Below are positions 23,300 to 34,625 of a DNA stretch of 64,000 nt, piece after piece. Numbering within the stretch: position 1 is the first letter of the stretch; each line of letters begins with the position of its first letter. Position numbers and translations under genes: made by a program. The DNA comes from Acanthacorydalis orientalis (lineage: Eukaryota; Arthropoda; Insecta; Megaloptera; Corydalidae), in contig CM068315.1 in the NCBI GenBank assembly GCA_034766995.1, positions 42,972,818-43,036,817 on the forward strand. Reading direction: 5' to 3'. The notes beneath the pieces are model-generated. The model was not told where the DNA came from and ran no database searches. It saw nothing but the letters and a program-made list of their open reading frames with translations.

Positions 23300-23775
23300 T
23301 CATTGTTCTGTACGTGAGTGCGTATATATTCGTATATGTGTGTGTGTGTGTATGTTTCATCTAATGATGACTCCGAATATAGAATTGTTCGTTCATGAAG
23401 GGACGACATGCGCGCGTGAGCATATGTCCTAACAGGCAGGACACTAAAAAGGACATTGGGTGTGGGTCGTAAATGATCCTGCGAGCGTGCAACTGTAGAA
23501 TGGTGACGTCGCGTCGCCGAATCTAGAAACGGGCGTATCAGGAACACCGCCGCATGACGCGGACGACGATATGTTTAATTGCGTTTCCTTTGTTTGGAGC
23601 GTTATGATGTTTGTTCTTAATTTCATAGGCGGTAGCGATACACGCCTAGGCGTTGATAAAGAAGAATGGACATTAATGTAAACGGTCGCCGAAAGAAGAT
23701 AAATGATGTAAATAAAGGATTGATATATACGCAGGGTCGAACCTGCGCCCGAATATAATTCGACGCTCAATGATA
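23300..23775. other. GC-rich, CpG-containing island
   Basis: The richest part, 23395-23580, contains GACATGCGCGCGTGAGC, GTGACGTCGCGTCGCCG and CCGCATGACGCGGACGACG. Minus-strand frames of 87 and 108 codons cross it; neither resembles a known protein. The 3' edge carries a tRNA-like T-arm (see 23734-23752). It could be a promoter, a non-coding exon or another conserved element. Confidence 0.4.
23734..23752 (-). other. tRNA T-arm / box B-like fragment
   Basis: The minus strand reads GCGCAGGTTCGACCCTGCG, a T-arm with a perfect stem around GGTTCGACC and a good match to an RNA polymerase III box B. Upstream I cannot fold an acceptor stem or find a box A, so it is not a complete tRNA. It may be a remnant of a tRNA or tRNA-derived SINE. 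Confidence 0.3.
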
Positions 23776-24729
23776 GTCTAATCTTATTAACATAAAAAAT
23801 ATATTATTCCTTTAGTATTTTTCGGCTAGAGATAAATTAACGTTTTATTTTCGTTTTGATTTATGTAATGAATATAATTGCGTTTGTTTAAGATTACAAA
23901 TCTGTCGGCGGTGCGATTTTCATAGAAATTTAAACGTACACAACGTTGTAAAATAATTACGTGTGTGGGATTTAATTGCTTATATTTAAAAATGATTATA
24001 AATTCAAGTTTTTCACTTTTTCGTTTGAAACGGAAATAATGTATGAGTTACTATTCAAGTCACGTTATTTTTTGCTGTTTTGGTAGGAATGATTTTTTAG
24101 TTTTTGAGATTTATATGGATTATAGTGAACAATACAGAAACAGTTTGTAGAATTATTATTAAGGGATTTCATACCTCCATCCGGTGTGCAAATTAATGTT
24201 CTTAGGATTTTTTTTACGTGGTGTATTGTAAAAAATAAAACAAAATATGTACTAAACATTATTTATTGCTCTTTTAGCCACAAGAAAAAATATTTACAAT
24301 TTTTTTATATTAAATTATTTATATTAATTGAGGTTCTTTCCACCACCACTAAAAATATGCCGCTTCACTGTCTATACAATAACTCAAACAGTTTTAATAT
24401 CTTTCGATGAATTCATCTCTTGTGTTGAAATTCATAAAGAGATAAATTTGTTGAAGGTATGAAATTTTAAAATAGATTTAATTTTTACTATAATTATTTG
24501 AACACTTATATATTTAATGGTCCCTCCGAAGAACCTAAAACTAAGCTAAAAACATCCCTGGTAACAGGATTGTTAATGTTCGAAACCAAAAAAAAGACCG
24601 TTATCTGGAAAATAATCAACAAATCATGCACATAATCTAAAACGAGAAATCTCGTTTCCGGTCGCCAATGTGTTAATATATCAGGCTAAAAAATTTAAAT
24701 ATCCCTGCTGTAACCTTCATTACTTCAGC

Positions 24730-24732
<3 letters not shown>
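23776..24732. other. AT-rich non-coding stretch
   Basis: Frames at 24065-24259 and 24186-24410 are chance. Nothing else recognised. Confidence 0.5.

Positions 24733-24777
<45 letters not shown>
24733..24777 (-). repeat. (TA)n tract forming an RTE-type 3' tail
   Basis: TA run directly adjoining the end of the minus-strand RTE 3' fragment. Confidence 0.85.
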
Positions 24778-24781
<4 letters not shown>

Positions 24782-25066
24782 TAATCATTATCAGCATCTG
24801 TCAATCTACTGCTGGATAAAGGTCTCATCTATGATGTTTCCTCATTGCATTTTCGTTCTCATCATGGAAAGTTTTTGATCATGACTCGCCGCGAAGGTAT
24901 CACTGGGGTATTGGCGAGTACCTCTTAATTTTGGGCGGGAATAGAGTTCAAGTTTTCTCTGAATGGTTAAATCTGCCGATATTCCAATAATATCATAGTA
25001 CATCTCCTTGGAATCCCGTTCGCACTCTCCTGCCGCTTTGAGGGAGTGAAGTAGGAATTTATGGAA

Positions 25067-25068
<2 letters not shown>
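24778..25068 (-). mobile_element. RTE-type non-LTR retrotransposon, 3'-end fragment
   Basis: On the minus strand the sequence ends with a translated MRTKMQ(stop)GNIIDETFIQQ(stop)ID. It shares the wording CAGCAGTAGATTGACA with the clearer RTE copy at 33225-33869, and both run into (TA)n. Upstream SRPKLRGTRQYPSDT resembles the Arg/Gly-rich tail of RTE-clade polyproteins. The reverse-transcriptase and endonuclease domains are missing, as usual for 5'-truncated copies. Confidence 0.6.

Positions 25069-25118
<50 letters not shown>
25069..25118. repeat. (TA)n microsatellite
   Basis: Long TA run at the 5' limit of the RTE fragment, followed by CATACACACATA. Confidence 0.95.
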
Positions 25119-25121
<3 letters not shown>

Positions 25122-26025
25122 TACACACATAGTCACGAACACCTAGAAAGAGAACTAAAAATAGATGTGATATTAGAAAATACAATGATTGTATAGAATA
25201 AGAAGGACGTGTAGGAAACAAACACATTTCATTATTTAAATTAGAACGACTAAGAGGTATTTATCTAGAAATGGATTGTCAAAGTGTGAAAATGAAAATA
25301 ATAATTATATATTTACACGTCTTTGTGTATGTGTATGAATATGAATTCCTTTTCGAATATTTTATTTCCTGCATTTCTTATTTAAATGAAAACAAATGAG
25401 ACGTTTCCCGTTTCCGGAAATATAAAATATTGAAAAGACAATATCTTAAATTTAAAAGGAACAATATACTGTGCTCAAAAGAAAATACATAGATGTATAT
25501 TTCTTTTTGATTACTACATGTTCTAAGGTAAATAAGATGTAAACATATCGAATGTTGTCTTTTATTGAAGTCCTTATAATTAAAAAGATATTACAAGAAG
25601 AAACGTCTTATAATTTTTTTCGATCTAGAATTATGAAAGAAATATTTTTAAAATAAAGATATAAATATTTTATACTCCTTGTATTAAAAAAAGATTGAAA
25701 CGAAATGGATAACTCACTCTAACTGTTGTTTCGTGATGAGTGAAAATATTAGAGTTGATTTGTGTAGTGGTTGGAATAAATATAGATTTGGAATTTGGCC
25801 TATAACATTGACTGGGTATCGTGAGGGTGCGTACGATTCTAATATAAGGGAATTCTAAGAATTGATTTATATTTCAGTTCTTATTTTTCTGTTTTAATTA
25901 AGGCCGAAAAATTAATTGAAAACGTAAATTAATGACTTCAAAGGTAACTGTTGGTAAAAACGTAATATGAAGGTCTCTAAAATGCAAAATAAAAAGCTTT
26001 TAGTTACATTGACAGATTATATTAC

Positions 26026-26058
<33 letters not shown>

Positions 26059-26381
26059 CAATATTTGAAAAATAACATTTAATTAAAATATAATTAATTT
26101 GTATTAAATTACAAATCTTGCAAATGAAAAAAATATAATTACTAAATTAATTTAAGAAATATTTTTAAGATACTCAAACGATTTTTTTTGGAAATAAAAA
26201 ATATACAGAGTGTGAATGAGTATCTTTTAAGTTGACAAAAGAATTCGTAATATATTATATTATTGCTATACTTTATTTATAAATGTGTAAATACGTAAAT
26301 TGCCAACAGTGTTGGTTATTTATCTGAGAATTTTAAATTTCTTGTATTTTATTAATGATTTTTATTTCGTGTAAGAATACA
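25119..26381. other. AT-rich non-coding stretch
   Basis: Contains a (TA)n tract at 26031-26057 and no supported gene. Confidence 0.5.
26031..26057. repeat. (TA)n microsatellite
   Basis: TA run. Confidence 0.9.
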
Positions 26382-26892
26382 TTAGGTGTAAAAATTAATT
26401 CGGTGCTTTTTTTTAATAGAAAATGAATGTTTTCGAAAAAATGGAATACATTTCAACCCTTAACATATTCCTCATTATTTTGTACAATTTTGCTCCATCT
26501 GTCTAGTAACTGACGACTTCCTTGTCGAATATGAGATGACGGGTTTGAGTCTTTGAAGTCGTCATAGATTTTCGGATCTCTTCCAGTATTTTTGGCATAT
26601 TTTTGCATGTTTTATGTATCACAGCACCTTTCCCCAAAGCTGAAAAAATTATTTCCTGGGCTTCGGCAACATATTTTTCAATTGGAATACAAAAAGTATG
26701 CAATGACGAATTTTCAGGTGCCATCGTGTTCATTACTGTTTTGTGAGGTTATGCCAACTATTTGACCAAGACATATAGCGTTTTAAATATTAAGGTTGAC
26801 ACTTTAAAATCCTAAGATGACGAAAACATATTTTAATTTAAAGCAAAGTTATGATTGATTAATTTTAAAGTTACAGAATTAATTACACTTAA
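26382..26892 (-). mobile_element. Mariner family B, copy B2 (internally deleted)
   Basis: The ends are TTAGGTGTAAAAATTAATTC and, complemented from the right, TTAAGTGTAATTAATTCTGT, with a TA on the right. The minus-strand relic is the longest open one of its family (26733 to 26503). MNTMAPENSSLHTFCIP leads into IEKYVAEAQEIIFSALGKG and AVIHKTCKNMPKI, equivalent to the first helix-turn-helix of a mariner transposase. The frame then goes directly to IFDKEVVSY, equivalent to the C-terminal KLP.RW region. The second helix-turn-helix and the entire D,D34D core have been deleted. Confidence 0.88.
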
Positions 26893-27045
26893 TATATTAA
26901 TTGTTTTTTTAATTTTTTATTTATTCCGTTATCAGTTTTTTCCAATATAAAATTGGCATAGTTGCTTTTTATTTGTTAATAATGGATTTAAAAATGAAAA
27001 TTCGAAAATAAATTTTTATTAACTGGAGTCAATCAATATTCCAAA

Positions 27046-27182
27046 TGAAACATTTTCACCCATCTACAAAACATATTTTTTTCTAACAAAAAATATCCAA
27101 TAATTGATTCTTGATCAATTTGATTGTTTATACAGATTGTAATGGAAAAGTTATTATTCTAAAAGCACTAAAATCCAGAACA
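27046..27182 (+). repeat. Dispersed hairpin family E unit
   Basis: AACAAAAAATATCCAATAAT, then TTGATCAATTTGATTG, then AAAAGCACTAAAATCCAG follow the family order. Confidence 0.6.
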
Positions 27183-27479
27183 TTCTGATTTTTTATATTG
27201 AATTCTTCTGTATCTTCTTATATCCTGTTTTCTTTTTTAAACACATCATCAACAACTATTCTTTCTTTATTAATTTTTTTTAATCTAAAAAATATTAATA
27301 AGGTAAATTTGGATTGCTAAAAAAATGATAAAAGTAAAATAAAAAATGATCCTTATATAATTATTGAACGTTTTATGACAAGTGTGGAAGTAAAAAAAAA
27401 TTTAAAAAACTGAACTGTATATAATCAAATTATACTTTAAATAATCAACTTGCTAGAAACTGTTGTTGTGAACTTTCTT

Positions 27480-27695
27480 CATATATTTTACTGTTTTAGA
27501 GCTTAACAATTGTGTTAAGAGCACAACGCGTTTCCACATGCGATCATAAACTGACTAATCAAAGCTGTCACACATATGTGACGCCGGGATTTCATAACAA
27601 CCTGCAATATCGTACATATGTGACGGTTGACAACGAACGTATTAATATGAACTTGAAAGTCAATAGCAAAAGGTTTAAAAGGACTTTGCAGTAGG
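27480..27695. other. Short GC-richer patch with repeated CATATGTGACG
   Basis: CACATATGTGACGCC near 27570 and TACATATGTGACGGT near 27615 are 44 bp apart. A CTTAACAATTGTGTTAAG inverted repeat lies at 27502-27519. A 60-codon frame (27512-27694) covers the patch but resembles nothing known. Unidentified. Confidence 0.3.
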
Positions 27696-27720
27696 TCTGA
27701 ATGTAAAAACTACAACGATT

Positions 27721-27968
27721 TGCAAATGAGTTTTTCATTGAATTACAAACACTAAACCTTTTTCTGAACAAAAATGGTTAATAAATGTTTGTTGACCAAT
27801 TTAGTTGTTACTTTAGTGCATTTTAATAAAGATTTTATCATCCTCAGAGCAATAAGGTTTATAAAAATCATTTTTCTGTACATTAGTATACTGAGGATCA
27901 CGAAAGTTTCATCGAATTCGATATCAATGTCATGAGAGCACTAAGGTACAGAAACATATAAAATAAAT
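27721..27968 (+). repeat. Dispersed hairpin family E, unit plus partial unit
   Basis: TTCTGAACAAAAATGGTTAA, GTGCATTTTAATAAAGATTT and ATCCTCAGAGCAATAAGG form one unit. A second closing segment (GAGAGCACTAAGGTACAGAA) follows at 27937-27956. Confidence 0.6.
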
Positions 27969-28569
27969 TTATCTATAGTACAAAAAAAAATATTATAGTT
28001 ATATAGAGAGCTAAATAAGTTTAAATGAACATTTTCGTTGTTAGAAATTTTGTTTACAGTGAAAAAATCAATATGACTTTACAAATTAGTAATAAATAGT
28101 TCAAAAGGATTTTGTGTTGTCATAAAGAAAAAAATACAACGACGAATTGTTTCTTTCACAAATGGATTTTTTACTTCTTCAGAAGCTGTTACATTTTCTT
28201 TAAAAAAATTCAATACTTTATTATTATTTCAATATTATTTTAATTATTGGCTGTGTGAATTTTGATTGAAATTCTATTGTCTTCGGAGCGGAACAATAAA
28301 AATGAATTTAACCATAGTACCAAATTTTGCATAAATAAAAAAACATGTATTCTGTTCTGTTCGATATAATTTTGCATACGTTCATAGTAAAAATAATAGA
28401 CACGAAAAAAACAACAAATAAATATAAAAAAATACGAGAAGACTTGTAACTTTTATCAACATTTCAATCAACTCATAACAATCTAGACAAAATAGCGTTG
28501 CGTATCCTTCATTTGTAAAAATGTCTACATAACGTAATAACAACATATTACACGAGACGAAAAAAATAT

Positions 28570-28935
28570 ATACAGACATAAACATGTCTGCCGGCGTAGG
28601 CCGTCTCTGGAATTCAGGATGATGTTGTTGTTATGAGCGATAACGAAACGGTATCCGGTTGGGAGAGTTCATATTCAAGAGATATATATCTATCTTGTTG
28701 GCTGCCGTTGATGTTGATGCGTTTCGTTAATGGAATCGTGATGATAGCTTTGTGTTTGACGGTTTTAAGCTTTTAGATCTCTCTGGTCGTCACTGGCTCT
28801 GTTGTTGGCTGCCGTTGCAGTCCACTGTTTGTCGATTTACAAAGCGTCTTTCTTAATTTGAGAAACAGCGCGATCGATTCAGATGCGTATAATTAAATTC
28901 GAGTCAGTTAATAATCGGAGACGTTGACGTGATTA
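28570..28935. other. Island of higher GC content
   Basis: Contains GTCTGCCGGCGTAGGCCGTC and two copies of TGTTGGCTGCCGTTG about 110 bp apart (near 28696 and 28806). No coding frame. Possible conserved non-coding element or exon relic. Confidence 0.4.
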
Positions 28936-29914
28936 TGACAAAATGAGGACGGACTGAATGTCTAGAAGTTGATAAATTTATCATTTTTGATTGTTGCAAA
29001 TACACGCAAACATCAAAAATTATATATATATATAATTGTTAATATTCATTAAAACAATCTTAAAGAAAAATATATCCTTAACATGTATTTAATTCAATTA
29101 AAACATATTGTTATTCTTGTATAAAGTGTACGGTGCACAAAATTCGATTTAAAATAACAAGAGTTCCTGTTGATTTTTTTTTGAATTAAATTCGAATCTA
29201 TTTTTAAATTTTTCAGCATTTTAAATCGATGCCACATTAAAATTAGGAATACAAATTAGCATTTGTAATCTGCTCATTAATATATTATCATTTATATGTG
29301 TATTGGTTTTTCGATTTTCATTTCAATTTTAATTAATTGCAAGAATTGATTACGTCGAGTTGGGTTTAATTCAGTATAATATGAATTCAATCATACTTCT
29401 TCTCCAGTTGTACGTATCGATGTATGAATTCGTGTTTTATAGTATAAAATGTATATTTTCGATAAAATATTATAATAAACGTATTGTATTAAATATATTA
29501 GCATTTAGCAGCATATTTATTAATTTTAATATATGTTAATACTTGTACTTGGATTGTTCAATAATGAATAATGAATTCAAATCGAAGCTTTAGGGCAAAA
29601 TATCTGTTGTTTTTATAAAGTAATTTATCGTTCACCTAACAAATCGTAACGATTTTCTAATCAAAAATGTTTCAGATTTGATTACTGATTATTTTCAAAG
29701 TTGTTTATGAGAATTTCGATGCTGAAGCCATCATTTTCGTTAAAATATAAAATAATTGTATGTACATTGGCAGTATAAAGAGGATGACATTGTAATTTAA
29801 ACATGTATAAACAACTGTCGAAAAGTATTGATAATATTAATAATTATTGAATAATTTTGAAGAGAAAAATATATTAGCTTGAAAGAAATCGTGTTAGTAA
29901 GAGAATATTTAAAT
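28936..29914. other. AT-rich non-coding stretch
   Basis: Short TA run at 29021-29033; otherwise nothing. Confidence 0.5.
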
Positions 29915-30105
29915 TTATATACGGTAATTCAACTTAAGCTTTCACATAAAAGTATTAAAAAAACGCAAAAATTAAAAGAAAATATGTTATCCCCCATTTA
30001 GTATTTTAGTTCAATTGTATTTGAGTATTGAATTGAACTAAAATACTAACCCCTACGTCCACTTCTAATACTAACATGTGGAAGTCTAAATTAAATCACT
30101 GTAAA
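29915..30105. mobile_element. Palindromic element family D, copy 1
   Basis: The centre is a perfect hairpin, TAGTATTTTAGTTCAATT (29999-30016) and its exact complement (30031-30048), around a 14-nt loop. Further out, ACTTAAGCTTTCACATAAAAG on the left is mirrored by CATGTGGAAGTCTAAATT on the right. The whole unit is therefore a fold-back structure of about 190 bp. It recurs at 37262-37475. No coding capacity; probably a fold-back MITE. Confidence 0.75.
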
Positions 30106-30176
30106 CATAACTTTTAATAACGTTTATTAATTTAATGTACAATTTATTCATTTTTTTAATACCTATGCAGTATTTC

Positions 30177-30852
30177 TGATTATTTTTGACATCTTAGAAC
30201 AAAATGATGGGCTCAATTCTTTTTAGATATATTAGATCATTTTGAAACGAACAAGAAAAATGATAATCTATGGATGCATTCTTGTAAGTATGAGGAATAA
30301 GTTAAAATTTTCATATTCAATTTGAATATTTTTATTCTGAATACCTTCCGTGTTTGGAAATTGTAATTCTGAAATATGTTTCCCCATTATTTTACAAACA
30401 TCTGTTTTTCTGCATTCATTTCTTCAATTTGATATTTTCTTTTGTAATGGATATATCTTCAGTATATTTTAAGTGATGTTAATTATGGAATATTTTCAAT
30501 AGTTGTTTGTACTCTTTATTATCGACATCAATAGAATAAGTACTACGTTTTTCACATTTAAAGTAAAATATCCATTAAGAAATTATTATGTGTGTGCCTT
30601 AGTCACACATTGAAGAGTAATGCTTGTTGTTGGATCACTTGGTACTGATTTCCAGGAGGATTTAGCCTACTCGCTTGTGTATAGTCTGATACCGCCTGGG
30701 TATTGGTGCTTGATTGAGCCAACAACTGTCATTTTTCAATTTTTGGTAAATACAAACTCATGATTGTGGTGATGAATTATCGAAAATCCATTTGTAAAAT
30801 CAAAAGTGTTTCAGTAGGAATTTTTCTAAACCACAGAAAATAGAAGTTTATA
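30177..30852 (+). repeat. Composite repeat F, copy 1
   Basis: Matches 61033-61707 in inverted orientation through its length. Shared runs include CTTCCGTGTTTGGAAATTGT, TTTTTCTGCATT, TTTAGCCTACTCGCTTGTGT and ACCACAGAAAATAGAAGTTT. At each copy a family-A mariner sits at the same base. No protein is recognised. Confidence 0.9.
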
Positions 30853-30854
30853 TA

Positions 30855-31399
30855 TTAAGTTGGTAGGAAAATAATCGCGGATTTTGTTTTCTGAATTCAA
30901 ATTTTTTTTCCAATGAAAGTGTCATTTCATCGTGTTTATGTTAATATCATTTTAAAGTGTATTTTTCACAACAACAAATTTGATTTTATTATTAATTTTG
31001 CTTCAAATTGGGCTATTGATTTAAATATGGAAAGCAAATAACAGCACTTTTTTTGTATGAGTTCAAAAGAGGTGGTAAAGCAGTAGAAACTGCTCGTGAA
31101 CTAAAATCATGCTTTTGGTGTGGATACTGTTAATGAACGTAAGGTGCAATGGTGGTTCCAGAAATCTCGTGCTGGGAACGAGAACCTTAAAGATAGAGAA
31201 GATCGTGGGCATCATTTTTCAGTTCGTAACGACCAACTGAAGGCGTTAATTGAATCAGAACTACGCACAACAATTCTAGAACTTTCAAAAAGTTAGTTGT
31301 CAATCATTCAATAGTTCTGGACTACTTGAAACCACTTAAATTAAAAAATGTATATGAATTTGAAGGTCATAAACCGCAATTATTTTTATACCAACCTAA
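30855..31399 (+). mobile_element. Mariner family A, copy A2 (internally deleted)
   Basis: The ends TTAAGTTGGTAGGAAAATAA and CCAACCTAA are flanked by TA on both sides. The interior again keeps only the N-terminal DNA-binding part of the transposase. It begins with an ATG at 31027, then YEFKRGGKAV, AFGVDTVNERKVQWWFQ-like and LRTTILEL-like sequence, then runs into the right end. Frames are broken by indels. It sits at the end of composite repeat F. Confidence 0.9.
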
Positions 31400-31680
31400 T
31401 ATTTACTGCACTATTCCCGTACACATAATATTTTTTTGTTAGTTTCTTTTATGTTTAAGAAAGTGAAAATTCAGAAACTAACCAAACTAACTTATAAAAA
31501 ATTAATTTTGTATACACAGAGGATTAGCTTTTAAAATGAATGCATTTTATCGTCACATTTATTCAAATTTCAAATGTTATAAATAAAAAGTACCTTGATT
31601 GTAAATTACTGATACAACTTATGATCTAATATTAAAAATTAAAACTTTAATTTTCAGGAAATAATTTTTTTAATTTCATA

Positions 31681-31787
31681 AATCAAAAAAAACATTTCTG
31701 AACAAAAATGTTCAACAAATGATTATTGATAAATTTTTACTTGATGATGATTTCATCATTCTCAGAACGCTATGGTACAGAAACACC
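31681..31787 (+). repeat. Dispersed hairpin family E unit
   Basis: TTTCTGAACAAAAATGTTCA, the hairpin TTATTGATAAATTTTTAC, and TCTCAGAACGCTATGGTACAG. A reverse-oriented partial unit follows at about 31825-31945, with GAACTGTATTGC near its far end. Confidence 0.65.
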
Positions 31788-32159
31788 TGATATTTTTTTA
31801 TTTGACATCGTTATAATGATTAAAAATGATTAATAGTCATTTATTTAAAATGTTTGATTAAAAAAAATCGTGGATTCTGTGATAAAAAAGAATTCATTTA
31901 TGAATATGAATTTTGCCACATTGTCAGAACTGTATTGCTATTAAAAGTTGATCATTAAAAAATGAAATTTAAAAAAGGAAATTCTTAAATGTCTACTGTT
32001 CGTAAAGGTTAAAAATAATCATAGTGATATATGAAAATATTCCAATAAATGTATTTAAAAAAATATTTATAAATGTATTTAAAAACTAAATCAATTATGT
32101 AACCAAATATTTCTATACATTTCTGGAACCGCCACTGTAAAGTGAGAAAAAAAACCAGT

Positions 32160-32800
32160 ACTAATTTGATGTATTTTCGTCAACGCCTCGTTTTCCATAA
32201 ACATTTTGTACGTCATACGTTATGACACAATTGTCTGATTAAAAAAATCAAGTACTTCCTGTTAAAACCATAAAACGAACAGCAAGACTCCACTACTATT
32301 TCACCGCACTGATATATCTCATGAATTTTATCTGTGTAACGTGTTAAGATAAGAACTTGAAAAATTAAAAAAAAAACATATATTCCCGTTTGAGGCAACG
32401 GCAAGTGAACAAGCGTCCACACGCCAAACCTATTATTTTCCTGCGTGCGCATTCATTACAAGTTTAGCAACACGTAAAACGTAGAATTTAAAATAGATTG
32501 TCGAGATTACAGTGGCAGATATCATTATGTGCACATTGTTTTTGAATGTCACATCTCGTCGACGACTGTGAATATGGCTGCGGGACACGCACGTACAAAA
32601 AGGCGAATTCCTGCTCGGCTGTCGCCTTTTACCTTACGACACGGACCGCCGCTCGATCCCCTGCTGTTAGATCCGTCGGTCACACACAGTGGTGTAGAAA
32701 TTTGTTTTCGCTACTACTTATTGCCGTACAAATGAGCTATTTGCAACTTTGTTATGGGCGCTCATATCGCACACATCTCACTAATGAGAAACATTTGTAA
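32160..32800. other. GC-richer island
   Basis: Richest at 32560-32700 (GGCTGCGGGACACGCACG, GGACCGCCGCTCGATCCCC). Plus-strand frames of 68 and 84 codons overlap in it. A 79-codon minus-strand frame lies just upstream (32213-32452). None matches a known family and none shows a signal peptide or repeated motif. Could be a host exon cluster or regulatory element; coding status unresolved. Confidence 0.35.
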
Positions 32801-33148
32801 TTTGTTTAATTATTGCTTTTAGTAGCCATTTAAATTGTTTATAAAAAAATACTCCACTATATATGTTCACGGCGAATATATATACATTTATTATTTAAAT
32901 ACAAAATATTTTTTTTTGTATAAAAGATCAAAACGATACGTGAGTTGGTAAATATAAATTAACCATGCTAACTCCCATTATAGAATCATTAAAAAATAAA
33001 TAATACACACGGCAATTATTATTAGATCCGTAAGAAATTAAAAGTATATTTAAAAAATATCGATGTATGAAAATTAATAATTCACTTTAATTAGAAAATG
33101 GCATAGTTCTGAGACAATTTGTTACAAACATGGTTTAAATGAAAAATG

Positions 33149-33161
33149 TATATGTATATAC

Positions 33162-33213
<52 letters not shown>
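33149..33213. repeat. (TA)n microsatellite
   Basis: Long TA run at the 5' side of the RTE fragment. Confidence 0.95.
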
Positions 33214-33215
<2 letters not shown>

Positions 33216-33224
33216 CATAAAAGT

Positions 33225-33869
33225 AAAAATGTTGTTTAACGCGTTTGTCTGCCCGAAGAAAACTGAAATAAAAATAACAGAAATAAAATAAGTTACGAAG
33301 CATGTTTATCTCGGCCAGCTTATCTACAAAGATGGATCATTCATTGAAGAAGTGAATAGGAGAATAAAAAGGGATGAAGCTCATTTGGACAAAACGCTTC
33401 GATATTTAAATCAACAATCTCACTCTCTTTGAAGAAGAAAGTATTTGATCAATGTATACGACCAGTATTTACTTACGGCCGAGTAACATGTATGCTTAAC
33501 ACCAAAATCATTCAAAGATTACAAACAACCCAAAGAAGTATGGAAAGATGCATGCTAGGAATAACAAGAAGATATAGAAAAAGAATAGAATGAATACGAA
33601 AACAGACAGAAGTCACAAATGTAACAAGAAGAGTAGAGTTGGAAATGGGTGGAGCATGTTGTAATAAGAGATGACAACTGATGGACAACAGAAATTATTA
33701 ACTGGGAACCAAGGAATATAAAAAGACTAAGAAAGAGACCAGTGAAACAGGAGGGATAAGAAAATTAAAAATTTTATTGGAAACCAGTGGAAAAGAGAGT
33801 CATACAATCTTATAAAATGGAAAATCATGGAAGAGATCTTTATACAGCAGTAGATTGACAAAGGTTGAT
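33225..33869 (+). mobile_element. RTE-type non-LTR retrotransposon, 5'-truncated
   Basis: Plus-strand frames read the C-terminal end of an RTE-clade reverse transcriptase. HVYLGQLIYKDGSFIEEV opens at 33301. Next are NRRIKRDEAHLDKTLRYL and VFDQCIRPVFTYG, split by a shift at about 33430. Then QRLQTTQRSMERCMLGI, RTDNWWTTEIINW, PRNIKRLRKRPVK and EEIFIQQ(stop)ID follow. Several frameshifts and stops are present. The polymerase fingers and palm and the endonuclease domain are absent. The element ends in GTAGATTGACAAAGGTTGAT and passes without a gap into a (TA)n tract of about 70 bp, its apparent 3' tail. Confidence 0.85.
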
Positions 33870-33873
33870 TATA

Positions 33874-33942
<69 letters not shown>
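33870..33942. repeat. (TA)n tract at RTE 3' end
   Basis: TA run with one TGTA interruption, continuous with the retrotransposon end. Confidence 0.95.
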
Positions 33943-33944
<2 letters not shown>

Positions 33945-34480
33945 AATTTGTAACTGATATGGATAAAAATGCAACGATCTAAATGAAATTAGTTATTTGT
34001 TAAAAGTGTAACAAAAAGAATAAAGCTTCTGTAATATATGTCATCAAGATTTCTTTCTTTAACGCATCTCGAACAGTTCTCTACTTATTTCTGATTAAGT
34101 TCCATACTTTTTTTACAATAATAATATTCAGAAAGCGATATTACATCAAATTTAATTGGAAAAGGAAACCACGAATGTGTATTAGAAAGGTTTCAATACG
34201 ATTTAAGAAATGCAAAATACACAGAGGGAATAGGTAAAAATAATTTCAAAAAACTCATTAGAAATGCAGAAGAGAGAAACAGGAACGTTAAATTTGGAAG
34301 AAATTAAAAAAAAGGTTTCGTTTAGTATTCGAGCGTTTAAAATATAGCAAGACTTTAAAACGAAAATGAGGGAATAAAAAAAGTTAATAGAAAATAATAT
34401 AATAGAAAGAAATAAGAAAATTTGATAAATATACAGAATAAGTTGTTGGCTTGTTTTATTTCTGTTTTCCACCGCTAGTC
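33943..34480. other. AT-rich non-coding stretch
   Basis: A 94-codon minus-strand frame (34203-34487) is Phe/Ile/Ser-rich and unrecognised; not called. Confidence 0.5.
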
Positions 34481-34625
34481 TCGGCACGTGTGTTATTTAT
34501 AGACAGATTCTGAAGATTTAGTCTCTAAAATATATCTGAAGATCACAGGCGTGCTTACGATCAGGCACGTGTGGTACATTCAGGTAGATTTGAGAAAAAT
34601 CTATTGAAGACGGTGCACGTGCCGA
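34481..34625. promoter_or_regulatory. Inverted repeat with three CACGTG E-boxes
   Basis: TCGGCACGTG (34481-34490) and its exact complement CACGTGCCGA (34616-34625) frame a third CACGTG at 34566-34571. CACGTG is the canonical site of bHLH proteins. A cluster of three in 140 bp of AT-rich DNA is unlikely by composition alone. Alternatively the pair are terminal repeats of a small element. Confidence 0.4.

Noticed and set aside
23444..23770. 108-codon minus-strand frame across a GC island
   Set aside because: GC-rich DNA lacks stop codons by chance; overlapping frames on the same strand are equally open; no known motif.
23725..23800. Possible tRNA gene on the minus strand
   Set aside because: Only the T-arm pairs well; no acceptor stem, D-arm or anticodon arm could be folded.
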